The notes: generated by a model from the sequence alone, not told the origin. A DNA stretch of 13,721 nt from an uncultured Collinsella sp. (GCA_900549355.1 UROA01000042.1:1-13721); one strand, 5' to 3'; positions 1 to 7,299 are shown, counted from the first letter of the stretch. Made by a program: numbers and translations.

Positions 1-106
1 CCAAAAAGTGATTGCAGCCTTCGTTGCAGCGGGCGTCGCCGCCTGCGGAGGCACAACCGCTTCCGCAGGCAACGTAGGCCACGTTATGTTGAATGGATTT
101 GGCCAT
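1..106 (-). CDS. N-terminus of a cysteine-rich, probable Fe-S protein (partial, runs off the window)
   Basis: An open frame begins with ATG at 106-104 and stays open to the window edge, giving 35 residues. It starts MAKSIQHNVAYVAC and has Cys at 14, 18, 27 and 31 (CxxxC-x8-CxxxC). The ygfK stop lies only 11 nt upstream. The sequence TAGGCGAG, which includes that stop, could serve as a weak Shine-Dalgarno, so translation is probably coupled to YgfK. The Cys spacing and the NVAYVAC start recall RnfB/ferredoxin-like proteins that I remember next to ygfK in anaerobes. That identity is an inference from a short stretch. A likely role is passing electrons to or from the YgfK flavoprotein. The frame has no other support such as length, so the call rests on position, coupling and the Cys pattern. 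Confidence 0.55.
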   Translation of the reverse strand, partial: MAKSIQHNVAYVACGSGCASAGGDARCNEGCNHFL

Positions 107-117
107 AAGAGACTCGC

Positions 118-3117
118 CTATTTCTTAAGAAGGTACGGATAGTTGTCGCGCACGGCCTTGATGGTCAGGCGGACGGCCTCGGGAAGGCCGGTGTTGACGG
201 CATCGACCGAGACGGTGCGGACCGTGCCGGCGACGCGGACCTTAAAGTGATTCTCGTCCACGGCCAGGAAGCCCTCGTTCTCGGAGTTCTCCATGTCCTG
301 CTCGTTCCAGAACAGGGTGAGCTTGTCCTTGTAGGGACGACCCTCCTGGTAGGGGCAGAACACGGCGCAGTTGCCGCACTCGTTGCACATGCCGTCGACA
401 TGGACGACCTGATGCTTAGCCAGACCCGGCACCTTAATGGCAACATTGGCGCGGTTGGGGCACACGTCGCAGCAGACCTCGCACACGGAACCGCAGCCCA
501 GGCAGCGAGTCTTGGTGCAGTTGCGCTTGTCGCGGCAGAGCGTACCCTTGCGCTCGTAGCAGGTGTCCTCGCGACCGGCCTGCTCGTTGCAGTCGGCGTA
601 CTTGTTAAAGTCCACGCCGGCGATGGCGCGGGCGACTTCGGCGGCGTCGGCAATAGCCTCGACCACGGTGGCCGGACCGCGACGGCAATCGCCTGCAGCC
701 CAGACGCCCTCGACGCCGGTGGAGGTGGCGGCAAGGCGGCCGCGACGGTCGTGCTCGACGCCCGCAGCATCGTACAGGCTGGCATCGATGCCCTCGCCCA
801 CGGCGCAGATCACCGTGGTGGCGGGAAGCTCGACGGTCTCGCCCGTGGCGACGGGGCTGCGACGGCCGCTTGCATCCGGCTCGCCAAGCTCCATAACGTC
901 GCAGGTCAGCACGGCGCCGTTAAGCGCCTTGGGGGCCAGCAGCTCGCAGAACTCAACACCGTCGGCAAGAGCAAGATCAAGCTCTTCCTCGTCAGCGGGC
1001 ATCTGCTTCTTGGTGCGGCGGTAGACCAGGCGCACGTTCTTCACGCCGGCCAGGCGCTTGGCCACGCGGGCCGCGTCCATGGCGGTGTTGCCGGCGCCAA
1101 TGACCACGACGTCCTCGCCCAGCTCGAGCTTCTCGCCCTTCTTGGCGGCCTCGAGGAACTCCAGCACGTCGAGCTCGGCGCCCTCGCCCAAGCCCGCAGA
1201 GCCGGGCATCCAGGCACCGGTGGCCACGACCACGTCAGTAAAGCCTTGAGCCTTGAGTTCGTCGATGGAATCCACGCGAGCGTTGAGCTGCACCTTGGCG
1301 CCAAAGGCCAGGCAGAGCTCGGCATCGTGGGAGATATCGTCGCTCGCGATACGGAACTCGGGGATCACGTGACGGACCACGCCTCCGAGCGAGTCGCGGG
1401 CCTCGAAGATGGTGACGGGCACGCCGGCGCGCGTCAGGAAGAACGCCGTCGCCAGGCCGGCCGGGCCGCCGCCGATAACGGCAACGTTGCGCTCGCCGTC
1501 GTTGGCAATAGCCTGAGCACGCAGCTTGGGCAGCACGGCGGTCATGGCCTCGCGGGCGGCCTTGAGCTTGCTGGCGCGGATCTGGGCACCCTCGGGCTCG
1601 TAGAACGCACGCTCGCAGGCACGGCCGCAGGGATGCGGGCAGATGGTGCCGGTAATGAACGGCAGGGCGTTGCGCTCGATGATAATGTTGAGCGCGTCCT
1701 CGTAGCGGCCCTCGTCAACAGCCGCCAGATAGGCGGGAATATCCTGCTGAATGGGGCAGCTCGTGCGGCACGGCGTGGTAAAGCAGTCGTTAAGCGGGCT
1801 CTTGCCGGCGACCTTGCGGTCGGGCAGCGGGCGCAGCGGCTTCTTGTAGAGCGGGTTGGTGAGCGAGTCGGACTGGATCGCGGTCACGGCCTCGAGAGAG
1901 ACGCCCGCGAACGGCTTGCCATCCAGGTCGGTAAACTCGCCGGCCATCTGGCTAAAGCGCTCGTAGCCACCGGGCTTGAGCACGTCGGTCGCCAGGGTAA
2001 CGGGCCAAATGCCGGCGTCATACAGGGCGCGGATGTTGTAGACCGTGGCACCGCCGGAGTAGCTGATGCGCAGCTTGCCATCGAACTGCTCGGTAATGCG
2101 ACGGGCGGCCTCGATGGTCAGCGAGAACAGCGAACGGCCGGACATGTACATCTCGGTGGAAGGCAGCTCGTTCCTCGTCACGTCGACGGGGAAGGTATTG
2201 GTCAGCTTGACGCCAAACTCCAGGCCGCGCTCGGCGCACAGGGCAATCAGGCGCTCGAACATGGGCACGGCGTCGGCCCACTGCAGGTCCTCGCGGAAGT
2301 GCGTGTCATCGAAGACGATGTAGTCAAAGCCCAGCTCGTTCAGACGCTGGCGGGCAAACTCATAGCCCAGTAGCGTGGGGTTGCACTTGATGTAGGTGTT
2401 GAGGCCCTTCTCGGTGATCAGATAGGTCGCGATGCGCTCGATCTCCGCCGGCGGGCAGCCATGCAGCGTGGACTCGGTAATGGAGTTGGAGACGCGCGCC
2501 GGGATGGATTCGACAAATGCGGCGTCGACATGCTCAAACTTGTCAAGGTTAGCGAGCGCCCACGTGCGGCACTCGTTCCAAACCTCGGAGCCGCTGGCGT
2601 CCTTCATGCCCTCGATGTAGGCGTCGACCTTGGGGCTCTTGATGCCCTCGAGGTCATAGCCCACGGACATGTTAAAGACAAAACCGTCCGGGCTGCCCAG
2701 GCCGTACTCGCGAGCGATCAGGTGGCAGGCAAACCATGCCTTCACGTACTCGGCAAAAGCCTGCGGAACCTCGAGCTCGGTCGACCACTCGCAGTTGTAG
2801 CACTCGTCCTGCGCCACAATGCAGGGCTTGTTGACGCACTTGGAGAGCTCCTCGCCGTCCATAACCTGAACGGTCTTGAGCTCAAAGAAGCGGGAACCGG
2901 CCACGTAGGATGCCACGATGTTTTGGGCAAGCTGCGTATTGGGACCGGCGGCCGGGCCAAACGGAGTCTCGATGCGCTCGTCAAAAATGGGAAGCGCGCC
3001 CTCCTGGTTGGTCGTGACCATCTTGCGCACGCCAAAGACGGCGCCCTGGGTCTTGTGCTCCTCGATGATCCAGTTCATCAGCTGCGAAAACGGGATCGGC
3101 CTCATGATGTCGCTCAT
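118..3117 (-). CDS. ygfK: Putative selenate reductase subunit YgfK (multi-domain Fe-S flavoprotein of purine catabolism)
   Basis: The product is 999 aa, close to the length of E. coli YgfK. The start is ATG at 3117 (MSDIMRPIPF), preceded by GAGAGGAGCTC. The open frame extends upstream to 3240, but that part is Arg-rich and lies in a hairpin-filled spacer, so I reject it. Domains in order: residues 1 to about 430, a TIM-barrel-like region typical of YgfK; about 440-505, a GltD-like Fe-S domain with Cys 445, 450, 454, 493, 497 and 501; an FAD/NAD(P)-binding GGGPAG at 549-554; a second dinucleotide fold with GAGN at 674-677; an AAGD flavin motif near the end of that domain; and a C-terminal ferredoxin-like part with Cys 872, 875, 879, 882, 886 and 911, 914, 917, 921. 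The family is genetically tied to selenium-dependent purine use and anaerobic urate catabolism, but its exact reaction is not settled. Cytoplasmic electron transfer is the likely role. It is third in the permease-ssnA-ygfK operon. Confidence 0.93.
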   Translation of the reverse strand: MSDIMRPIPFSQLMNWIIEEHKTQGAVFGVRKMVTTNQEGALPIFDERIETPFGPAAGPNTQLAQNIVASYVAGSRFFELKTVQVMDGEELSKCVNKPCIVAQDECYNCEWSTELEVPQAFAEYVKAWFACHLIAREYGLGSPDGFVFNMSVGYDLEGIKSPKVDAYIEGMKDASGSEVWNECRTWALANLDKFEHVDAAFVESIPARVSNSITESTLHGCPPAEIERIATYLITEKGLNTYIKCNPTLLGYEFARQRLNELGFDYIVFDDTHFREDLQWADAVPMFERLIALCAERGLEFGVKLTNTFPVDVTRNELPSTEMYMSGRSLFSLTIEAARRITEQFDGKLRISYSGGATVYNIRALYDAGIWPVTLATDVLKPGGYERFSQMAGEFTDLDGKPFAGVSLEAVTAIQSDSLTNPLYKKPLRPLPDRKVAGKSPLNDCFTTPCRTSCPIQQDIPAYLAAVDEGRYEDALNIIIERNALPFITGTICPHPCGRACERAFYEPEGAQIRASKLKAAREAMTAVLPKLRAQAIANDGERNVAVIGGGPAGLATAFFLTRAGVPVTIFEARDSLGGVVRHVIPEFRIASDDISHDAELCLAFGAKVQLNARVDSIDELKAQGFTDVVVATGAWMPGSAGLGEGAELDVLEFLEAAKKGEKLELGEDVVVIGAGNTAMDAARVAKRLAGVKNVRLVYRRTKKQMPADEEELDLALADGVEFCELLAPKALNGAVLTCDVMELGEPDASGRRSPVATGETVELPATTVICAVGEGIDASLYDAAGVEHDRRGRLAATSTGVEGVWAAGDCRRGPATVVEAIADAAEVARAIAGVDFNKYADCNEQAGREDTCYERKGTLCRDKRNCTKTRCLGCGSVCEVCCDVCPNRANVAIKVPGLAKHQVVHVDGMCNECGNCAVFCPYQEGRPYKDKLTLFWNEQDMENSENEGFLAVDENHFKVRVAGTVRTVSVDAVNTGLPEAVRLTIKAVRDNYPYLLKK

Positions 3118-3137
3118 AATGAGCTCCTCTCTGTAAC

Positions 3138-3251
3138 GCCCGGCGAGACCGCGCGACGGGCGCAAATACGGTGTAGCGCTAGCACAGCGCCGGCGACCCC
3201 GCGGAGGTCGCCTATACGCGCGTCGGATGCGGCGAAACATCCGACGCGCGT
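3138..3251 (-). other. Chain of four hairpins in the ssnA-ygfK spacer
   Basis: In transcript order, a perfect 14-bp stem (arms 3238-3251 and 3216-3229, loop of 8) begins 15 nt after the ssnA stop. It is followed by a 7-bp stem (3206-3212/3192-3198), a 5-bp stem (3186-3190/3176-3180) and a 5-bp stem (3157-3161/3138-3142). The strong stem has no U-run after it, so it is not a simple intrinsic terminator. Protection of the ssnA 3' end, processing or partial attenuation before ygfK are the plausible roles. Confidence 0.6.
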
Positions 3252-3266
3252 GAATCTACTTGTGAA

Positions 3267-4622
3267 TTAGTAGGTGCGATCGTTGAGCGTGCTCCAGAGC
3301 TTCTTGGACTCAGCCATGGTCCACGCGTTGATCTTGTCCTCATCAATCCCAACGAACTCGCGATCCTTGTACAGGACGCGGCCGTTGATAATGGTGGTGC
3401 GGCAGTTTTTGCCCATCATGCCAAAGAGCATGTGGCCGTCGATGTTCTCCTCGCTCAGCGGCGTAAAGGGCTTGTAGTCCATAACGATAACGTCGGCGGC
3501 AGCGCCGGCCTCGAGCACACCAAGCTTGCGATCGAAGTACTTGCTCGCCATCTTGGCGTTGTTCTCGAACAGCATCGTCATGGCCTCGCACCAGCCCACG
3601 TTGGGCATGGCAGCGTTGTGGCGCTGAATGATCAGGAAGACCTTAAGGCTCTCGAGCATATCGTGGGTGTAGGCGTCGGTACCCATGCACACGGGGATGC
3701 CGCGGCGGAAGAACTCGAGCACGGGGGCGCAGCCCACGGCGTTGCCCATATTGGATTCGGGGTTGTTGACCAGCCAGGTGCCGGACTCCTTGACGATATC
3801 CATCTCGGCAGGCGTCACGTGGATGCAGTGGCCCAGCATGGTGTCGGGACCCAGCAGGTTGTGCTGCAGCAGGCGCTCGACGGGGCTGATGCCACCGCGG
3901 TTGAGGCGGGAGTCCCACACGTCATTCATGCCCTCGCACACATGGATGTGGAAGCCGGTCAGGCCGTTGTTGGCCTCGGCCATCTTGTCCATGGTCTCGT
4001 CCGACAGCGTAAAGGTGGCATGCCCGCCAAACATGGCAGCGATCATGTGGTTGTCGTTATCGCGACGCTCCTTGGCGGCCCACTGGGCAAATTCGGCGTT
4101 CTCGGCAATAGCCTGGTCGCATTTTTCCTGGCCACGGCGATCGGAAACCTCGTAGCACAGGCACGAACGCATGCCCAGCTCCTGAGCCGCATCCTTAATG
4201 GTAAAGAGGCTTCCCGGGATCTCACAGAAGCTCGCGTGATGATCGAAGATCGTAGTGACGCCATCGCGGATGGAGTCCAGAATCGTGGCATAGGCGCTGG
4301 CCTTGGTGCCGTCGAGCGTCAGGTTGTCGTCGATCTTCCACCACTGCTGCTCAAGATTCTCCAGGAAGTTGGTGGGGTTGCAGCCCTTAATGGCAAGGCC
4401 GCGGGCCAGACCCGAGTAGATGTGGGTGTGGCAGTTGATGAGTCCAGGCATGATGAGGTTGCCCTGGGCATCGACGTACTCGGCATCCGGGTACTTGGCC
4501 TTGAGCTCGCGCTCGGGGCCCACTTCGACGATCGTATCTCCGTCAATGGCGACCGCACCGTTTGGAATGAACGGGGTCTGAGCGTTGCGGGTAAAAACGG
4601 AACCGTTAGCGACCAGAAGCAT
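3267..4622 (-). CDS. ssnA: Putative aminohydrolase SsnA
   Basis: The product is 451 aa of the amidohydrolase superfamily (TIM barrel, metal-dependent) and matches the SsnA family along its length. The start is ATG at 4622 (MLLVANGSVFTRN) with AAGGGAG just upstream. The upstream in-frame ATG at 4640 has no good ribosome site and adds residues not expected in the family. Visible metal and active-site motifs: HTH at 65-67 in the context PGLINCHTHIYSG, FDHH at 126-129, FHIHVCEG with His225, His227 and Glu230, LGHCIHVT with His265 and His268, and GTDAYTHD with Asp316. SsnA is predicted to deaminate or hydrolyse a purine-related or other heterocyclic amine, and it sits beside ygfK in E. coli as here. 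The substrate is not established. It is the second gene of the operon and acts in the cytoplasm. Confidence 0.92.
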   Translation of the reverse strand: MLLVANGSVFTRNAQTPFIPNGAVAIDGDTIVEVGPERELKAKYPDAEYVDAQGNLIMPGLINCHTHIYSGLARGLAIKGCNPTNFLENLEQQWWKIDDNLTLDGTKASAYATILDSIRDGVTTIFDHHASFCEIPGSLFTIKDAAQELGMRSCLCYEVSDRRGQEKCDQAIAENAEFAQWAAKERRDNDNHMIAAMFGGHATFTLSDETMDKMAEANNGLTGFHIHVCEGMNDVWDSRLNRGGISPVERLLQHNLLGPDTMLGHCIHVTPAEMDIVKESGTWLVNNPESNMGNAVGCAPVLEFFRRGIPVCMGTDAYTHDMLESLKVFLIIQRHNAAMPNVGWCEAMTMLFENNAKMASKYFDRKLGVLEAGAAADVIVMDYKPFTPLSEENIDGHMLFGMMGKNCRTTIINGRVLYKDREFVGIDEDKINAWTMAESKKLWSTLNDRTY

Positions 4623-4639
4623 GGATGCTCCCTTCAACA

Positions 4640-4801
4640 TCAGAGGCGGGGTTTGACACCTCTGACATGGCGGAGTGCGAAGCGCCGGCCTACACCGGAA
4701 ACGGGCCCTCTCCCGTCAACGCTTCACCAAAGGGACAAACCCTTTGAAGTGCGGCTTGGCGCCGCATGACGTCGGCGGACGAGGCGATGCGTCCGCCGAC
4801 G
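4640..4801 (-). other. Series of hairpins in the permease-ssnA spacer
   Basis: The 195-nt spacer between the permease stop and the ssnA start can fold into at least five stems. They are 4791-4801/4770-4780 (11 bp, 16 nt after the permease stop), 4761-4766/4750-4755 (6 bp), 4740-4746/4728-4734 (7 bp), 4712-4716/4701-4705 (5 bp) and 4659-4665/4640-4646 (7 bp). None is followed by a clear U-run. The region may be an mRNA stabiliser or processing region, or partial termination between the transporter and the enzymes. Confidence 0.55.
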
Positions 4802-4817
4802 AATAGCACCAAATTGG

Positions 4818-6212
4818 TTACTTCTTGCTCTCGGGCAAGACCAGATCCACGGCAGCGTCCTTGGCAGCATCGATGTGCTGAGCCACGACCGGCGTCTGCG
4901 GAAGGATCAGGTTAAGGACAATGGCCATGATGGCGGTGGGGGTTACGGCATTGGAGCCGATGACGGTGGACACCCAGGCGGGCATACCCTCGCCGGCAAG
5001 GCAACCGCTGGCCATCCAGATACCCAGGCCAAAGACGACGGAGGTGCCGACGATGGTGGTAGTGCGCTGCGTGAGGCCCTCGCGGGTGAACATGCGCACG
5101 CCGTTCATGGTGATGGTGCCAAAGACGCCGACGGTCGCGCCGCCGATGACGGGCTGCGGGATAGCGGAAAGGACGGCAGAGAGCTGCGGGAACAGACCGG
5201 CGATGGCAAAGACGGCCGCAATGATCACAAAGACCCACTTGTTGACGACCTTGTTGGAGCAGATGATGCCCACGTTCTGGCCAAGGGCGCTGGTGGGAAG
5301 ACCGCCCAGCAGACCGCCGACCATAGAGGTGAGGCCCTGGGACACGATAGCGCCGGAGAGCTCGCGCTCGGTGGGCATACGGTCGATGGAGCCCAGGCAG
5401 GCGGCGGAGACGTCACCGATAACCTGGATGGCAACCATGGGGAACACGACGGCGAGGGTAATGCAGACCTCGGGATCAAACTCGAGCGCGTAGGGCATGA
5501 GCTTGGGAAGAGCGAAGACCTGAGCGGTGGCGACGCTGGAGAAGTCGATCATGCCAAAGGGGATGGAGACGATCATGCCAACGATCATGCCAAAGAACAC
5601 GGATCCCAGCTTGAGCGTGCCCTTGCCAAAGTTGGCGAGCGCAAAGACCACGGCGAAGGTGATAAGAGCGACGCACCAGGCCTGCGGGGTGCCCCACAGC
5701 GGCGTACCCATACCGCCGGCCATATACTTGACGGCCGTGGGATACAGCGAAACGCCGATGGAGAAGATGACCGTACCGGTCACGACGGGCGGGAACAGCC
5801 ACTTGATCTTGCTGTAGGCCAGACCAAAGAGGACCGCGACGGCGCCGCCGACGATCTCGCCACCCAGCAGCGCACCAAAGCTAAAGCCCGAGGCACCCAT
5901 GGCCTGCAGGGCCGGCAGGAACGCGAACGAAACGCCCATGACGATGGGCAGGCCGCCGCCGATGCGACGGAAGGGAGCGAAGGCCTGAAGGGCCGTGTCG
6001 ATCGCCGAAAGAATGAGCGCGACCTGGATGATGTCGGTACTCTGCTGGCTATTAAAACCGTAGACGCCGGCCATGATGACCGCCGGGGTAATGATGCCGG
6101 CAAACGATGCCAGTACGTGCTGAAGGGCACACGGGATCATTTCCTTAACGGGAGGCATGCCTTCGCGAGTGAACAGGGCTTCAGTGCCGTTCGTAACCGT
6201 CTCCTGGGTCAT
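4818..6212 (-). CDS. NCS2 family nucleobase (xanthine/urate-type) permease
   Basis: The product is 464 aa and almost entirely hydrophobic, as expected for a 14-helix inner-membrane NCS2/NAT transporter. It aligns well with E. coli XanQ by eye. His32 matches the XanQ TM1 His, the IGD at 265-267 matches the TM8 GD, GMIDFSS is conserved, and the NAT signature region reads QNVGIICSNK (312-321). Three normally diagnostic positions differ: Gln263 where XanQ has Glu272, Gln292 where XanQ has Asp304, and Asn320 where the signature normally has Thr. The operon with ssnA and ygfK points to a purine substrate such as urate or xanthine. The start ATG at 6212 is preceded by GAGG and GGTGG, neither a strong ribosome site. 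It is the first gene of the operon, behind the promoter at 6300-6328. The exact substrate cannot be read from sequence. Confidence 0.88.
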   Translation of the reverse strand: MTQETVTNGTEALFTREGMPPVKEMIPCALQHVLASFAGIITPAVIMAGVYGFNSQQSTDIIQVALILSAIDTALQAFAPFRRIGGGLPIVMGVSFAFLPALQAMGASGFSFGALLGGEIVGGAVAVLFGLAYSKIKWLFPPVVTGTVIFSIGVSLYPTAVKYMAGGMGTPLWGTPQAWCVALITFAVVFALANFGKGTLKLGSVFFGMIVGMIVSIPFGMIDFSSVATAQVFALPKLMPYALEFDPEVCITLAVVFPMVAIQVIGDVSAACLGSIDRMPTERELSGAIVSQGLTSMVGGLLGGLPTSALGQNVGIICSNKVVNKWVFVIIAAVFAIAGLFPQLSAVLSAIPQPVIGGATVGVFGTITMNGVRMFTREGLTQRTTTIVGTSVVFGLGIWMASGCLAGEGMPAWVSTVIGSNAVTPTAIMAIVLNLILPQTPVVAQHIDAAKDAAVDLVLPESKK

Positions 6213-6299
6213 TTGACCACCAATCCTCGAAATAGTTGTTTTCGCATCTAACGCTCTATTGTGACGCAGTGCGGGGTTGAGGTTGTGCCTTCATTGCAT

Positions 6300-6328
6300 A
6301 TCGTATTAAAGATGATTCTCATTCTCAA
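6300..6328 (-). promoter_or_regulatory. Sigma-70-type promoter for the permease-ssnA-ygfK operon
   Basis: On the minus strand TTGAGA (6328-6323) and TACGAT (6305-6300) are separated by exactly 17 nt. The predicted start near 6293 gives a leader of about 80 nt before the permease ATG. The hexamers match consensus at 4 of 6 positions or better, and the spacing is ideal. Confidence 0.55.
6313..6327 (-). promoter_or_regulatory. Fur-box-like sequence overlapping the -35 and spacer of the permease promoter
   Basis: The minus strand reads TGAGAATGAGAATCA. Against the 7-1-7 Fur consensus TGATAAT-N-ATTATCA it matches 11 of 14 defined positions. Its placement on top of the -35 element would suit repression. 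Whether this organism uses a Fur protein with that specificity is unknown. Confidence 0.3.
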
Positions 6329-6381
6329 TAATAATTTTTTGTTATCAGACTATTCTTCAGCTGAAATTACGCATTTCCGCA

Positions 6382-6431
6382 GGTCAAGAAAGTGTCTGGT
6401 CAAAATAACATCTAACATTTCTTTTGGTCAA
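6382..6431 (+). repeat. Three direct GGTCAA repeats, candidate regulator half-sites
   Basis: GGTCAA occurs at 6382-6387, 6399-6404 and 6426-6431. A fourth copy lies on the minus strand at 6213-6218, right before the permease ATG. Spacing is 17 and 27 bp. They lie upstream of the PAS-HTH regulator and may be its sites. Confidence 0.35.
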
Positions 6432-6461
6432 CCGTTTACCGCTAAATTCCTACCGTTCGTC

Positions 6462-6477
6462 TGCATTACGCAATGCA
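6462..6477. promoter_or_regulatory. Palindrome, candidate operator
   Basis: TGCATT-ACGC-AATGCA has two perfect 6-bp arms around a 4-bp centre, about 90 bp upstream of the regulator start. It may be an autoregulatory site. Confidence 0.35.
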
Positions 6478-6564
6478 CCTGCGGATATACGAGATGATGG
6501 GCAGCGTGTTACCATGAGAAAAAATTGTTATGAACATTTCCGATTTCACCCAAAGGAGTTGCCC

Positions 6565-7221
6565 GTGAACGAGACCGTACGTCGCTTTTTGCCGATGGTC
6601 GATTTTCTGGAGCAGATACTCGGCAAAAACAGCGAAATCGTGCTGCACGATTTCTCGGATCCCGACCACGCCATCGTCGATATTCGCAACGGCATCGTGA
6701 GCGGCCGCAAGATCGGCGGTCCCGCCACCGATCTGGCACTCAAGATCATGCACGACGCCAAGTATCGCGACCTGCCGTTTATTACGGGCTACGAGGGGCG
6801 CGGTGCCGGCGGCAAAACGTTGGAGTCAGCGACGTACTTTATCCGCGAGAATGACGAGATCGTCGGTATGCTCTGCGTCAACACCGACCTCTCGACCGTG
6901 CGCTCCATCAACGCCATGGCGCAGCAGCTCATGGCGTGCTTCGACGCGGCGCCAACGCGCACGGAGCCCGCCCCTATCGAGGTCGAAAGCCTTTCGGAGT
7001 CCACACAGGAGCTCATCGACCGCAGCATTACCGAGTTGCTGAGCGCGCGCGGGCTGGATGTAGCGTCGCTTGGTCAGAGCGACCGCGTGGACGTCATTCG
7101 CCACCTCAACGGTAACGGGGTGTTCATGCTCAAGGGCGCCGTGGCCTGCGCCGCCGCCGCGCTGGGCATCTCAGAGCCCAGCGTCTACCGCTACCTGCAA
7201 AAAGTCCGCAAGGAAGGCTAA
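6565..7221 (+). CDS. PAS (YheO-type)/helix-turn-helix transcriptional regulator
   Basis: The product is 218 aa. I chose the GTG at 6565 because AAAGGAG (6552-6558) precedes it at ideal spacing. The open frame reaches back to 6424, but the extra 47 residues lie in AT-rich promoter DNA. Residues 8 to about 120 match the YheO-like PAS domain (FLPMVDFLEQILG, HDFSDPDHAIVDIRNG, GGPATDLALKIM). A Pro/Glu-rich linker covers about 130-147. The C-terminal part, about 150-216, is the HTH found in YheO/DauR proteins, with the recognition region ALGISEPSVYRYLQKVRK. PAS domains of this family sense small ligands, and DauR in Pseudomonas responds to D-arginine use. Here the gene is divergent from the purine permease operon, so a ligand from purine breakdown is the natural guess, though this is inference. 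It stands alone and ends in the shared terminator at 7266-7299. Confidence 0.88.
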   Translation: MNETVRRFLPMVDFLEQILGKNSEIVLHDFSDPDHAIVDIRNGIVSGRKIGGPATDLALKIMHDAKYRDLPFITGYEGRGAGGKTLESATYFIRENDEIVGMLCVNTDLSTVRSINAMAQQLMACFDAAPTRTEPAPIEVESLSESTQELIDRSITELLSARGLDVASLGQSDRVDVIRHLNGNGVFMLKGAVACAAAALGISEPSVYRYLQKVRKEG

Positions 7222-7265
7222 CGAGCAAAATGAAGCGCGGCTCCACAAGCGATCCGTCACTTGAC

Positions 7266-7299
7266 AAAAGACCCTGCAGCTCGCACTGCAGGGTCTTTT
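7266..7299. terminator. Bidirectional intrinsic terminator between the regulator and ridA
   Basis: Perfect 14-bp arms AAAAGACCCTGCAG (7266-7279) and CTGCAGGGTCTTTT (7286-7299) flank a 6-nt loop and continue into one more T on the plus strand. The A-run on the left acts as the U-run for ridA transcripts. It sits between convergent genes, 44 nt after the regulator stop and 12 nt after the ridA stop. Confidence 0.92.

Larger units (their letters stand above)
6213..6564. other. Divergent promoter/operator region between the purine operon and its likely regulator
   Basis: This is 352 nt without a convincing gene and is clearly more AT-rich than its surroundings. It holds a minus-strand promoter, a Fur-box-like sequence, GGTCAA repeats and a palindrome, each listed separately. 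An 8-bp inverted pair CCGCAGGT (6377-6384)/ACCTGCGG (6477-6484) brackets the centre and could close a loop or form paired operator sites. No clear -35/-10 pair for the plus-strand regulator stood out. Confidence 0.7.

Noticed and set aside
247..2373. Long open frame antisense to ygfK (708 codons)
   Set aside because: It is a shadow of GC-rich codon bias in ygfK. It has a low-complexity Gly/Ala/His/Leu composition, no family resemblance and no ribosome site.
118..3240. In-frame selenocysteine or frameshift in the selenium-linked ygfK
   Set aside because: The frame is continuous with all expected domains, and no internal TGA or break is present.
3432..4769. Plus-strand open frame across ssnA
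   Set aside because: It is complementary to a well-matched amidohydrolase and has no recognisable domain or start context.
6213..6293. Purine riboswitch in the permease leader
   Set aside because: I could not find the three-stem junction or conserved loop sequences of known purine riboswitches.
6261..6497. 78-codon plus-strand frame in the divergent promoter region
   Set aside because: It lies in AT-rich regulatory DNA, lacks a ribosome site and covers the promoter and operator-like repeats.
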